Positions 53,301 through 60,480 of a stretch of DNA of 60,480 bases are shown piece by piece. The stretch lies in assembly GCF_000158035.1 (NCBI RefSeq), contig NZ_EQ973490.1:2090041-2150520 (forward strand). Direction: 5' to 3'. The notes below the pieces were generated by a model. The model worked only from the letters and a program-made list of their open reading frames with translations, was not told where the DNA came from and made no database searches. The position numbers and the translations under genes are program-made. Numbering within the stretch: position 1 is the stretch's first letter; each line of letters begins with the position of its first letter. The stretch comes from Bacteroides cellulosilyticus DSM 14838 (GTDB lineage: Bacteria > Bacteroidota > Bacteroidia > Bacteroidales > Bacteroidaceae).

Positions 53301-53456
53301 GGTAATGACACCTGTCTGGTTGCTTTTGTCTTGAATGGTAGCCCCGATAATGGGTTCTTTGTCTACTCCGATAACGATACCGGATACCTTGAAATTGCTT
53401 TGAGCCAGAGTAATCAAGCTACAGCACATACATACAATGAGGAAGATACTTCGCAT
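50301..53456 (-). CDS. SusC/RagA-family TonB-dependent oligosaccharide transporter
   Basis: 1051 residues from ATG 53456. A signal peptide (MRSIFLIVCMCCSLITLAQS) is followed by a carboxypeptidase-like regulatory domain (VSGIVIGVDKEPIIGATIQD), the TonB plug with VDEVVVTALGIKREAKALGYA and VIDGMPVDN, and a large beta-barrel ending in GFGINVKF. A GTG at 53504 could add 16 residues but would put them before the signal peptide. It imports glycan fragments across the outer membrane together with the SusD partner. Confidence 0.96.
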   Translation of the reverse strand: MRSIFLIVCMCCSLITLAQSNFKVSGIVIGVDKEPIIGATIQDKSNQTGVITDVEGRFTINASSRNAVLRVGYIGMKSEEIKVEGRSQITIILQEEAVKIDEVVVTALGIKREAKALGYAVSSVNNDALTAGNEQNVMSAISGKVAGVDISSTTAGPSGSTRVIIRGNSQLTGSNQPLYVIDGMPVDNTELEGAGKWGGYDYGDVLSSLNPDDIENISILKGPSASALYGSRASNGVVLITTKSAQKKKGIGVEFSSNLSIVKLLTGFDDYQRVYGQGRDGRPSMSGQSASTTSQVAWGGKLDPNMDVHIYNDEIRKYGNVNNNILSFFDTGITTTNAVAFSKTNDLSAFRVSVSDMRNWDIVPESELSRTSVSFKGNTQLSKRLTVEAQATYSYESVQNRPALSDSPSNLGNALIGIAPSFDQKWLSSNYKDETGRYNDWNGDKYRINPYWVINEMSNKSKRDRLIGQGRLYYAFTDYLKASFKAGLDSYTFRFTDFTPMYTPGFTDGMMKEMTNNVMQYNFEMMLRFQKRFGDFDVSAFVGGNVMRYEYESMIQTGQTQVIPGLQDITNYSSIETEHALVRKAVRSLFGQVSLGYKEFAYLDATFRNDVSSTLSPKNRSYFYPSVSGSLIFSNLFEHKEWFTFGKLRASWAKVGGDTSPYQLQLEYGLKPYTNKGTSLGYITSGSVPNANLKPTSTYSFEVGMDVRFLDNRLGLDFTYYQQITKDQILSLPVSQSTGYSRAMINAGEISNKGIEASLSLVPVKTKNFTWDANINFAKNYNEVVKLHEDVKDFELAAARWANAFIYASEGQPYGVIVGKKLNRTEAGEVIYENGLPTFDDKVSVLGNGNYDFTLGFRNAFSYKNLSMSVLVDMKFGADVYSMSKMQSHVNGTSKETLEGREGWYASEQARLSANVDAKDWTPTGGYVGKGVKAVTDADGNVSYVPNDVYVDPAKYWQALQNSSPEPFICDNSFVKLREVSLSYSCPKKWFVHTPIESVTLSAYGRNLLLIYSKVDNIDPESSYNNGNGQGFEYGSLPSRRTFGFGINVKF

Positions 53457-53510
53457 TGAAGTGTTCTTTCCTGACGAGTTAGGTAAAAGAATAAAATTTC
53501 TCACTGTTTC

Positions 53511-54707
53511 TCATTGGTTATTAGGGTTAATAATAGTGGTTGTTTTCCCGTACTTATAGTAATTCCTATATTGGGTTGGAGTCATCTGATAGATTCGCTT
53601 AAAGGATTTGGTAAGATTGATGTAATCTTCATAACCCAGTTCAAAGGCTATATCCATGATGGGCAGGTCTGAGGTTAACAGTTTCTCGGCGAAACAGGAA
53701 GTGCGGTAATCCAGTATATATTGGTAAATGGAAATGCCGACTTCCTTACGGAAATGTTTTTCCAGTACACGGCGTGAAACACAAAGGCGGTTCAGTATTT
53801 CTGTGATGCTGATAAGGCCGTTGTTCTCCGTCTCAATAAGTTTCAGGGCACCAAGGACCAGTTTATCACTTACCGAGTATCCTTCTGTTGACTTTCTGCG
53901 TTCAATGCGGATGGGATTGATAACGATATTGAATTGTGGCAGTTGCTTATCCTTCACAATGCTGTGCAGCAGTTTGGCTGCCTGATATCCGCCGTTCTTT
54001 ACATCCAGCACGATGGAAGAAAGGGGAGGGTCGGACATATTGCAGAGTATTTCGTCATTATCCACTCCCAAAACAGCCAGATCCTGGGGGACTTGAATGT
54101 TGCTGATACCGCAGACTTCGGTTATGCGTAAGGCGAATACGTCGTCGCAGGCAAACAAGGCTGTGGGATGGGGGAGTTGCTGTAACCAGGCTTGGAGGGC
54201 CTGCTGGTCGGAAGTGGAGCCATACCGGATGTTGCTCTCTTCATTATAGATATAGGCATGCTGCCCTACTTCGGCGAGGCGGGTACAGAAACCCTCTTCA
54301 CGTTCGCGTGACCAGATTGTATCACTGGTGCCGTAGAAAGCAAAATTAGTGTAACCTTTCCGCAAGAAGTAGTTGGCGGCCATTTCGCCGGTGCCGTAGT
54401 AATCACCGGTAATATTGGATATGCCGTCCACACGATTGGTGTAGTTTTGCAGGATGACGGGGATGCCTATGGAGCGCAGCCGTTCGGTATTTACTTCGGA
54501 CAGCTGTCCCATGATGGCATCCGCTCCCCAGCGCTGAGCAATATCAATGACTGTTTCGATTGCTTTTTCGTCATTGAAGTCTTCACGGCTCAATGGAATT
54601 CGATAAAAGCGCCAGTTGCCCACTTCCATGGAATATCGCAGGAAACCTTTTAATAAAAGGCGGCTGTACGCGCTGGTAAAATCGGATAATAGCAGTACTT
54701 TCAGCAT
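53511..54707 (-). CDS. XylR-like regulator: periplasmic-binding-type sensor plus AraC DNA-binding domain
   Basis: 398 residues. The first 280 or so resemble the LacI/ribose-binding sensor fold (VLLLSDFTSAYSRLLLKG, VPQDLAVLGVDNDEILCN). The last 100 form an AraC helix-turn-helix pair (ITEILNRLCVSRRVLEKHFRKE and DIAFELGYEDYINLTKSFKRIY). This layout is that of XylR-type sugar sensors. It lies directly upstream of susC in the same direction and probably activates the locus on binding a sugar. Direct repeats upstream may be its own operator. Confidence 0.92.
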   Translation of the reverse strand: MLKVLLLSDFTSAYSRLLLKGFLRYSMEVGNWRFYRIPLSREDFNDEKAIETVIDIAQRWGADAIMGQLSEVNTERLRSIGIPVILQNYTNRVDGISNITGDYYGTGEMAANYFLRKGYTNFAFYGTSDTIWSREREEGFCTRLAEVGQHAYIYNEESNIRYGSTSDQQALQAWLQQLPHPTALFACDDVFALRITEVCGISNIQVPQDLAVLGVDNDEILCNMSDPPLSSIVLDVKNGGYQAAKLLHSIVKDKQLPQFNIVINPIRIERRKSTEGYSVSDKLVLGALKLIETENNGLISITEILNRLCVSRRVLEKHFRKEVGISIYQYILDYRTSCFAEKLLTSDLPIMDIAFELGYEDYINLTKSFKRIYQMTPTQYRNYYKYGKTTTIINPNNQ

Positions 54708-54747
54708 ACGGTATTAAATTTGCGGTTCGCTTTTTAATTGTTCACTG

Positions 54748-54755
54748 CAAATGTA
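54748..54755 (-). promoter_or_regulatory. Bacteroides -7 box of the XylR-like regulator gene
   Basis: TACATTTG on the - strand, 40 nt before the ATG. No good -33 TTTG is seen; the position is occupied by one of the direct repeats, as expected for an activator-dependent promoter. Confidence 0.6.
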
Positions 54756-54770
54756 AACCGTTTGTGTTTG

Positions 54771-54814
54771 TTGATATGCGTCAGTATGCGTTTATTTATT
54801 GTTGATTTGCGTCA
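54771..54814. promoter_or_regulatory. Direct repeat, candidate operator of the XylR-like regulator
   Basis: TTGATATGCGTCA (54771-54783) and TTGATTTGCGTCA (54802-54814) differ at one of 13 positions and start 31 bp apart, about three helical turns. They lie just upstream of the -7 box of the regulator gene. AraC-family proteins often bind such direct repeats; the assignment is inference. Confidence 0.55.
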
Positions 54815-54834
54815 ATACAATTGTTTTCTATCTA

Positions 54835-55671
54835 TTATATTCTTTTTGCTCTGTATTCTTTCGGTGACATTCCCGTATGCTTCTTGAAGTACCGTCCGAA
54901 GAACGACTGGTCGGGAAAATTATACCGGTCGGCTATCTCTTTTAGTGAGAGGTTGGTGGATTGTAGGGCGACTTTGATTTCCAGTGTGAGAAACTCATCG
55001 ATGATTTCTTTAGCGGAAATCTGGCCTACCTCTTTAGTAATAGCGGAAAGGTAGCGTGTAGAAATACAAAGTTGCTCGGCATAAAAGGCTACATCCCGTT
55101 GCATGGTACAATTGGTATGTACCAGATGGATGAACTTTTTGAACAGCTGTCCTTTCCGGTTGCCTCCCTCCAGTTGTTCCTTCGTGAAATATCTCTGTAC
55201 CTTATCATAAGTATCCAGGAAGAATATCTGAAGTAGGTTCTGGGCAATGCTTTCGCGAAACTGGTTTTCCTTGTCGGCATAGATGGCGGCGCTTGCCTCT
55301 ATCATTCTCAGGATGGGGCGTATGGTTTCGAGTCTGGTATGTGTATAACAGGAATTCTCTTTCATGAAATGCATGAATGCCGGGTCCAGTCGGAAGCAGG
55401 CAACTTTCATCATCTCGCCCGAATAAGCGAAATAGTGTATCTGGAAGTCCGGGCTGGCCGATCTGAGCGAAAGAATAGAGCCGGGCAATAACATAATGTT
55501 CGTATTCGGTATAATGTGATGCTTCTCCAGATCTATGGTGATTTCCGCTTCTCCGCCGGAACAGAATAAAAGGACTCCATTCGTTAATTTGATGAGTCGG
55601 TTGTGGTAAAACTCCAGGTTATCACTCCCGGATCTGAAGGTTTCTGCTTTCGTAGTTAATAATGGATTCAT
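54835..55671 (-). CDS. AraC-family transcriptional regulator
   Basis: 278 residues. The N-terminal part looks like a cupin-type sensor (NGVLLFCSGGEAEITIDLEKH). The C-terminal 100 residues are an AraC domain: AEQLCISTRYLSAITKEV and IADRYNFPDQSFFGRYFKKHTGMSPKEYR. It is transcribed away from the second RND operon, which it probably controls. Unrelated by position to the glycan locus on its other side. Confidence 0.93.
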   Translation of the reverse strand: MNPLLTTKAETFRSGSDNLEFYHNRLIKLTNGVLLFCSGGEAEITIDLEKHHIIPNTNIMLLPGSILSLRSASPDFQIHYFAYSGEMMKVACFRLDPAFMHFMKENSCYTHTRLETIRPILRMIEASAAIYADKENQFRESIAQNLLQIFFLDTYDKVQRYFTKEQLEGGNRKGQLFKKFIHLVHTNCTMQRDVAFYAEQLCISTRYLSAITKEVGQISAKEIIDEFLTLEIKVALQSTNLSLKEIADRYNFPDQSFFGRYFKKHTGMSPKEYRAKRI

Positions 55672-55699
55672 ACTTTATCTTTTTAAAGTTTTGCTGGGA

Positions 55700-55707
55700 C
55701 AAAGGTA
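55700..55707 (-). promoter_or_regulatory. Bacteroides -7 box of the AraC gene
   Basis: TACCTTTG on the - strand, 28 nt before the start. A TTTG lies at 55731-55734, 23 nt upstream, slightly more than the usual spacing of about 20. Confidence 0.65.
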
Positions 55708-55710
55708 AAA

Positions 55711-55751
55711 GTTCTTTTTGGAATGTTAAGCAAAGCGTTCCGAAAATGAAC
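55711..55751. promoter_or_regulatory. Inverted repeat in the AraC/efflux divergent region
   Basis: GTTCTTTTTGGAA (55711-55723) and TTCCGAAAATGAAC (55738-55751) are near-inverted copies, apart from one inserted base and one or two changes. They lie between the two divergent -7 boxes, a natural site for the AraC protein. The role is inferred from position. Confidence 0.5.
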
Positions 55752-55795
55752 AAAGGAGTGCGACAAATGAAACAAGTTGTTGTTCAAAAACGGCA

Positions 55796-55803
55796 TACCT
55801 TTG
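55796..55803 (+). promoter_or_regulatory. Bacteroides -7 box of the second efflux operon
   Basis: TACCTTTG, 40 nt before the adaptor ATG. The -33 region is weak, consistent with control by the divergent activator. Confidence 0.65.
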
Positions 55804-55843
55804 CCGCCGACATAACAAAAGATGTTTTTAAAAAGATTGTAGT

Positions 55844-57001
55844 ATGACAACAAAGAAGAGATTGATTAGACAAATGATGACATTCATTTGTGGAGTAACA
55901 TTGGTAGCATGCGGACAGGCTCCTACCGTGCAGACCAGTTCTGAGTATGAGGTGATGAGAATCACGACATCCGACAAGGAATTGCAAACGACCTATTCAG
56001 CGAGTATCCGGGGAAGACAAGACATTGACATTTACCCGCAGGTATCAGGTTTCCTGACTAAACTCTGTGTGGAAGAAGGTCAGGCGGTCCGCAAAGGACA
56101 AGTCTTGTTTATTATTGATCAAGTGCCTTACCGTGCAGCTTTGCAGACTGCGGAAGCCAATGTGGAAGCGGCGCGTGCAAGTGTAGCTACGGCTCAACTG
56201 ACGTATGACAGTAAAAAAGAATTGTTTGCCCAGAACGTGATTTCCGAGTTCGACTTGCAGACATCTTATAATAACCTGTTGACGGCGAAAGCGCAATTGG
56301 CGCAGACGGAAGCGCAACGTGTAAGTGCCGCCAATAACCTTTCTTATACGGAAGTGAAAAGTCCTGCCGACGGTGTTGTAGGCACTCTGCCCTATCGTGT
56401 GGGCGCTTTGGTTAGTGCCAGCCTGCCTAAACCGTTGACTACGGTTTCTGATAATTCCGATATGTACGTTTACTTCTCGATGACAGAAAACCAGTTGCTG
56501 GATATGACGCGCCGCTACGGTTCTAGGAGTAAAGCATTGGAGGAAATGCCTGCTATTGAACTGATTCTGAATGATAAATCCACCTATCCTTCGCAAGGTA
56601 AGATTGAAACAATCAGTGGGGTGATCGATACTTCTACCGGAACTGTCAGTCTGCGTGCCGTATTCCCGAATAAAGAAGGATTGTTACAGAGTGGGGGAGC
56701 CGGCAATGTAGTGGTTCCTGTTCAAAAACGGAACTGTATCGTTGTTCCGCAAGCGGCTACTTATGAAGTGCAGGATAAAGTGTTCGTATTTAAAGTAGTA
56801 GATGGTAAAGCACAGTCTGCTCCGGTGGAGGTGACCCGTGTGAATGGTGGAAAAGAGTATATCGTAGACAAGGGTTTGAATGTGGGTGATGTAATTGTGG
56901 CTGAAGGCGTAGGATTATTGCGCGAAGGTACACCTATTCAAGCTAAGTCAGCATCCTCTGCAACACAAGAAACCGCTAATCAACAAACAAAGGAGGATTA
57001 A
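55844..57001 (+). CDS. RND efflux periplasmic adaptor (AcrA/MexA type), lipoprotein
   Basis: 385 residues. The lipobox TLVACG near residue 23 predicts a lipid anchor. The lipoyl halves (IYPQVSGFLTKLCVEEGQAVRKGQ and VKSPADGVVGTLPYRVGALV) flank a long Ala/Gln-rich helical hairpin (about 90-150), then the barrel and membrane-proximal domains. Closer to classical AcrA in length than the adaptor of the first operon. The pump gene starts 3 bp after its stop. Confidence 0.94.
   Translation: MTTKKRLIRQMMTFICGVTLVACGQAPTVQTSSEYEVMRITTSDKELQTTYSASIRGRQDIDIYPQVSGFLTKLCVEEGQAVRKGQVLFIIDQVPYRAALQTAEANVEAARASVATAQLTYDSKKELFAQNVISEFDLQTSYNNLLTAKAQLAQTEAQRVSAANNLSYTEVKSPADGVVGTLPYRVGALVSASLPKPLTTVSDNSDMYVYFSMTENQLLDMTRRYGSRSKALEEMPAIELILNDKSTYPSQGKIETISGVIDTSTGTVSLRAVFPNKEGLLQSGGAGNVVVPVQKRNCIVVPQAATYEVQDKVFVFKVVDGKAQSAPVEVTRVNGGKEYIVDKGLNVGDVIVAEGVGLLREGTPIQAKSASSATQETANQQTKED
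56989..56996 (+). promoter_or_regulatory. Strong Shine-Dalgarno for the second RND pump
   Basis: AAAGGAGG at the end of the adaptor gene, 8 nt before the pump ATG at 57005. It fixes the start and couples translation. Confidence 0.75.
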
Positions 57002-57004
57002 TCC

Positions 57005-60000
57005 ATGAATCTGAGAACATTTATTGAACGCCCGGTATTTTCGGCGGTCATTTCTATAACGATTGTCATTCTGGGTATCATCGGGTTGTTTACCCTGCCT
57101 GTCGAACAATATCCCGATATTGCTCCGCCTACCGTTATGGTAAGCACCACGTACTACGGTGCCAGTGCGGAAACTTTGCAGAAGAGTGTTATCGCTCCGT
57201 TGGAAGAAGCTATCAACGGTGTAGAAGACATGACCTATATGACGTCTACCGCTACCAATGCCGGTTCGGTATCTATTACCGTCTATTTCAAGCAGGGAAC
57301 CGATCCGGATATGGCTGCCGTTAATGTGCAGAACCGTGTATCCAGAGCTACCGGACAGCTTCCGGGAGAAGTAACCCAGGTAGGTGTGACCACTATGAAG
57401 CGCCAGACCAGTATCTTACAGATGTTTTCATTGCATAGTCCCGATAATTCGTATGATGAAAACTTCCTTGCCAACTATATGAGTATCAACTTGAAACCGC
57501 AGTTGCTGCGTATTGCAGGTGTGGGCGATATGATGATTATGGGTGGTGACTACAGTATGCGTGTCTGGATGAAGCCTGATGTGATGGCACAGTACAAACT
57601 GATTCCGTCTGACGTGACGGCAGCACTTGCCGAGCAGAATATTGAATCGGCTACCGGTTCGTTCGGTGAAAATTCGGACGAAACTTATCAATATACTATG
57701 AAGTATAAAGGTCGTCTGATTACGCCGGAGGAATTTGGTGAAATCGTAATCCGTTCTACGGAAGACGGTGAAGTGCTGAAGTTGAAAGACATTGCAGATG
57801 TGGAACTAGGCAAGGACAGCTACGCCTACAAAGGCGGTATGGACGGTCACAATGGTGTTTCCTGTATGGTATTTCAGACGGCCGGTTCCAATGCTACGGA
57901 AGTAAATCAGAACATTGACAACCTGTTGGACGAAGTGCGCAAAGACCTGCCGAAAGGTGTGGAACTGACACAGATGATGAGTTCCAATGACTTCCTGTTC
58001 GCTTCTATCCATGAGGTAGTAAAGACTTTGATCGAAGCTATCCTTCTTGTGATCTTGGTGGTATATGTATTCTTGCAGGATATCCGCTCCACATTGATTC
58101 CGTTGGTGGGTATCATCGTGTCACTGATAGGTACCTTCGCTTTTATGTCCGTTGCCGGATTCAGTATCAATCTGATTACCCTGTTTGCATTGGTACTTGT
58201 GATCGGTACGGTGGTGGACGACGCCATAGTCGTCGTCGAGGCGGTACAGTCGAGGTTCGATGTCGGGTATAAGTCTCCTTATATGGCAAGTATCGACGCT
58301 ATGAAGGGTATCAGTAATGCGGTTATCACCTCTTCACTGGTATTCATGGCAGTGTTCATTCCTGTATCGTTTATGAGTGGTACGTCCGGTACGTTCTATA
58401 CGCAGTTCGGTTTGACAATGGCAGTTGCCGTAGGTATCTCAGCTATTAACGCTTTGACACTGAGTCCGGCCCTTTGCGCTTTGTTGCTGAGACCTTATAT
58501 TAATGAAGATGGTACGCAGAAAAATAATTTTGCCGCCCGTTTCCGTAATTCGTTCAATGCGGCTTTCGATGTGGTGGTGAATAAGTATAAGAATGCGGTA
58601 CTATTTTTTATTAAGCGTCGTTGGTTGTCATGGTCGTTGCTGGCTTGTTCGGTAGTATTGTTAGTACTCCTGATGAATTCAACGAAGACCAGTTTGGTGC
58701 CTGATGAAGACCAGGGTGTATTGTTCGTCAATGTAAGTACGGCTCCGGGTAGCTCACTGAAGACTACGGATGATGTTATGCTTCGTATAGAAGAGCGCTT
58801 GGAAGCTATTCCGCAAAAGTTGCATATTCAGAAAGTAGCCGGTTACGGATTGCTTTCCGGACAGGGAAATACATTCGGTATGATTGTTATGAAACTGAAA
58901 CCCTGGGATGAACGTACGAAGAAAGAAGATCAGGTGCAGGCTGTCATCGGACAAATTTATGCCCGCACGGCAGATATCAAGGATGCCACGATCTTTGCAA
59001 TTGCTCCGGGTATGATTCCGGGTTATGGTATGGGTAATGCACTCGACCTGAATGTACAGGATAAGTTGGGCACGGATGTGAACACCTTCTTCCAGACTAC
59101 CCAGCAATACTTGGGTGCTTTGAATCAGCGTCCCGAAATCTCCATGGCTTATTCTACTTTCGATGTGCGTTATCCGCAATGGACTGTCGAGGTAGATGCT
59201 GCCAAATGTAAGCGTGCCGGCATTACTCCGGATGCAGTGCTTTCCACACTTTCGGGTTACTATGGCGGACAGTATGTATCCAACTTCAACCGTTTCTCAA
59301 AGGTATATAGGGTTATGATACAGTCCGGTCCGGAATACCGCATGGATGAGTCTTCATTGCACAACACCTTTGTGCGGATGGCAAACGGTGAGATGGCTCC
59401 GCTGAGCCAGTTCGTTACGCTGACTCGCAGTTATGGTGCCGAAACATTGAGTCGCTTCAATATGTATAATTCCATAGCTGTGAATGCCATGCCTGCCGAG
59501 GGATATAGTACGGGTGATGCCATCCGTGCCGTGAAAGAGACAGCAGAAATCAGCCTGCCGAAAGGTTACGGTTATGACTTCGGTGGTATCACACGTGAGG
59601 AGAACCAGCAGAGTGGTACGACGGTAATTATCTTCGGCATTTGTATTCTGATGATCTATCTTATCCTGAGTGCGCTTTATGAAAGCTTCATCGTTCCGTT
59701 TGCAGTTATTCTTGCGGTTCCGGTAGGTCTGATGGGTACGTTCTTGTTTGCCAAGATAGCAGGATTGGAGAATAACATTTATCTGCAAACAGGTTTGATT
59801 ATGTTGATCGGTTTGCTTGCCAAGACAGCCATTCTGTTGACGGAATATGCTGCCGAGCGCCGAAAAGCGGGCATGGGATTGATTGCTTCCGCAGTCAGCG
59901 CAGCCAAAGCACGTCTTCGTCCTATCCTGATGACGGCACTCACCATGATCTTCGGTCTGTTCCCGCTGGTGGTAGCTACGGGAGTAGGTGCTAACGGTAA

Positions 60001-60199
60001 CCGTTCGTTGGGTACGGGTGTAGTAGGTGGTATGACCATCGGTACATTGGCATTGCTTTTCATCGTTCCGGCTTTGTTTGTCACCTTCCAGTGGTTGCAG
60101 GAACGTCTTCGTCCGGCTCAGTCCATGCCGACCAAAGACTGGCAGATTGAGGAGGAGATGGAAGTGAGTAAGAAAGAAATAGAAGAATCACATAAATGA
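57005..60199 (+). CDS. RND-family efflux pump inner-membrane subunit (HAE1/AcrB-like)
   Basis: 1064 residues. The start MNLRTFIERPVFSAVISITIVILGIIGLFTLPVEQYPDIAPPTV is characteristic of the hydrophobe/amphiphile group. TM4 has the proton-relay VVDDAIVVVEAVQ. The second half has LIGLLAKTAILLTEYA and RPILMTALTMIFGLFPLV. Probable proton-driven export of drugs, bile acids or similar compounds; the substrate cannot be read. The adaptor lies upstream and an outer-membrane factor downstream. Confidence 0.95.
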   Translation: MNLRTFIERPVFSAVISITIVILGIIGLFTLPVEQYPDIAPPTVMVSTTYYGASAETLQKSVIAPLEEAINGVEDMTYMTSTATNAGSVSITVYFKQGTDPDMAAVNVQNRVSRATGQLPGEVTQVGVTTMKRQTSILQMFSLHSPDNSYDENFLANYMSINLKPQLLRIAGVGDMMIMGGDYSMRVWMKPDVMAQYKLIPSDVTAALAEQNIESATGSFGENSDETYQYTMKYKGRLITPEEFGEIVIRSTEDGEVLKLKDIADVELGKDSYAYKGGMDGHNGVSCMVFQTAGSNATEVNQNIDNLLDEVRKDLPKGVELTQMMSSNDFLFASIHEVVKTLIEAILLVILVVYVFLQDIRSTLIPLVGIIVSLIGTFAFMSVAGFSINLITLFALVLVIGTVVDDAIVVVEAVQSRFDVGYKSPYMASIDAMKGISNAVITSSLVFMAVFIPVSFMSGTSGTFYTQFGLTMAVAVGISAINALTLSPALCALLLRPYINEDGTQKNNFAARFRNSFNAAFDVVVNKYKNAVLFFIKRRWLSWSLLACSVVLLVLLMNSTKTSLVPDEDQGVLFVNVSTAPGSSLKTTDDVMLRIEERLEAIPQKLHIQKVAGYGLLSGQGNTFGMIVMKLKPWDERTKKEDQVQAVIGQIYARTADIKDATIFAIAPGMIPGYGMGNALDLNVQDKLGTDVNTFFQTTQQYLGALNQRPEISMAYSTFDVRYPQWTVEVDAAKCKRAGITPDAVLSTLSGYYGGQYVSNFNRFSKVYRVMIQSGPEYRMDESSLHNTFVRMANGEMAPLSQFVTLTRSYGAETLSRFNMYNSIAVNAMPAEGYSTGDAIRAVKETAEISLPKGYGYDFGGITREENQQSGTTVIIFGICILMIYLILSALYESFIVPFAVILAVPVGLMGTFLFAKIAGLENNIYLQTGLIMLIGLLAKTAILLTEYAAERRKAGMGLIASAVSAAKARLRPILMTALTMIFGLFPLVVATGVGANGNRSLGTGVVGGMTIGTLALLFIVPALFVTFQWLQERLRPAQSMPTKDWQIEEEMEVSKKEIEESHK

Positions 60200-60232
60200 T
60201 AGGTTGGCACTGGATACAGGAGTATTTTCATT

Positions 60233-60249
60233 CTCCTCCGCCGGAGGAG
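60233..60249 (+). other. GC-rich hairpin between pump and outer-membrane factor genes
   Basis: CTCCTCC (60233-60239) pairs with GGAGGAG (60243-60249) across a GCC loop. No T run follows, so it is more likely an RNA-stability or attenuation element within the operon than a terminator. Confidence 0.45.
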
Positions 60250-60312
60250 GGGAATTGAGATACTCCGGTTGTGTAAATTCATCATTTTCTAATGAAATAA
60301 ACAATATAAATA

Positions 60313-60480
60313 ATGAAGAAACAAATCATCACTTTAGCTGTCGCAGCCTTGCTGTTGAGTAGTTGCGGCATCTATACTAAATATGAACGTCCTGAAGTCA
60401 AGACCGACGGACTTTACGGGCAGGATATAGAGCTGGAAGACACCACCTCTATCGCCTCTCTCTCCTGGCGCGAGTTGTTT
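60313..60480 (+). CDS. Outer-membrane efflux factor (OprM/NodT type), 3' part outside window
   Basis: The first 56 residues are visible. A signal peptide with the lipobox LLLSSCG (cysteine near residue 18) is followed by YTKYERPEV, the usual opening of OprM/NodT-type lipoprotein outer-membrane factors, and LSWRELF, the start of the mature family domain. Third gene of the second efflux operon, 113 bp after the pump. Truncated by the right edge of the window. Confidence 0.85.
   Translation, partial: MKKQIITLAVAALLLSSCGIYTKYERPEVKTDGLYGQDIELEDTTSIASLSWRELF

Noticed and set aside
53457..53504. GTG start adding 16 residues to SusC
   Set aside because: The extra residues would precede a complete signal peptide that begins at ATG 53456.

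Overview
The window is chromosomal DNA from a member of the Bacteroidales, most likely a Bacteroides species. The evidence is the ribosomal-protein gene order with Bacteroides-type sequences, several promoters with the Bacteroides -7 box TAnnTTTG, a SusC/SusD pair, and lipoproteins with an SC/GC lipobox. I could not fix the species from sequence alone. No rRNA, tRNA, CRISPR array, transposase or phage gene was seen.

Region 1 (1-17083, + strand) is the str-S10-spc-alpha supercluster. It holds a 5'-truncated fusA, then rpsJ-rplC-rplD-rplW-rplB-rpsS-rplV-rpsC-rplP-rpmC-rpsQ-rplN-rplX-rplE-rpsN-rpsH-rplF-rplR-rpsE-rpmD-rplO-secY-map-infA-rpmJ-rpsM-rpsK-rpsD-rpoA-rplQ, closed by a strong terminator. 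S14, S4 and L36 are forms without complete zinc-binding cysteine sets.

Region 2 (17181-21283) has two unknown exported or membrane proteins, a MutS-family ATPase with predicted membrane helices on the - strand, and another exported unknown. Between the last two lies an array of 22-bp dyad repeats.

Region 3 (21345-27776, +) is a complete histidine-to-glutamate pathway using tetrahydrofolate: hutU, ftcD, hutI, fchA, hutH.

Region 4 (27778-34689, +) is a TetR-regulated RND efflux operon (TetR, TolC-like, adaptor, RND pump) followed by a small PII-like protein. Two tandem-repeat hairpin elements sit between its genes.

Region 5 (34701-38593, +) is a cassette of two SGNH hydrolases and an MBOAT acyltransferase, probably for O-acetylation of a surface glycan. 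A 113-bp palindromic repeat lies inside the 5' end of the second hydrolase gene.

Region 6 (38627-54755, -) is a polysaccharide utilisation locus for N-acetylglucosamine-containing glycans. In transcription order it has an XylR-like regulator, SusC, SusD, a small PKD-like lipoprotein, a GH18 enzyme, a NagX-like acetyltransferase, an FHS-type sugar transporter, NagA, a NagB-like deaminase, and two GH20 hexosaminidases. Together they would bind and import oligosaccharides, trim them to GlcNAc, and deacetylate and deaminate GlcNAc-6-phosphate. No GlcNAc kinase is in the window. A second 22-bp-period palindrome array lies upstream of the NagX-like gene.

Region 7 (54835-60480) is an AraC regulator divergent from a second RND efflux operon (adaptor, pump, outer-membrane factor cut by the window end).

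The most unusual non-coding signals are three repeats sharing an exact 22-bp period and a group of short-period tandem-repeat hairpins lying inside operons, one of which appears to be translated.
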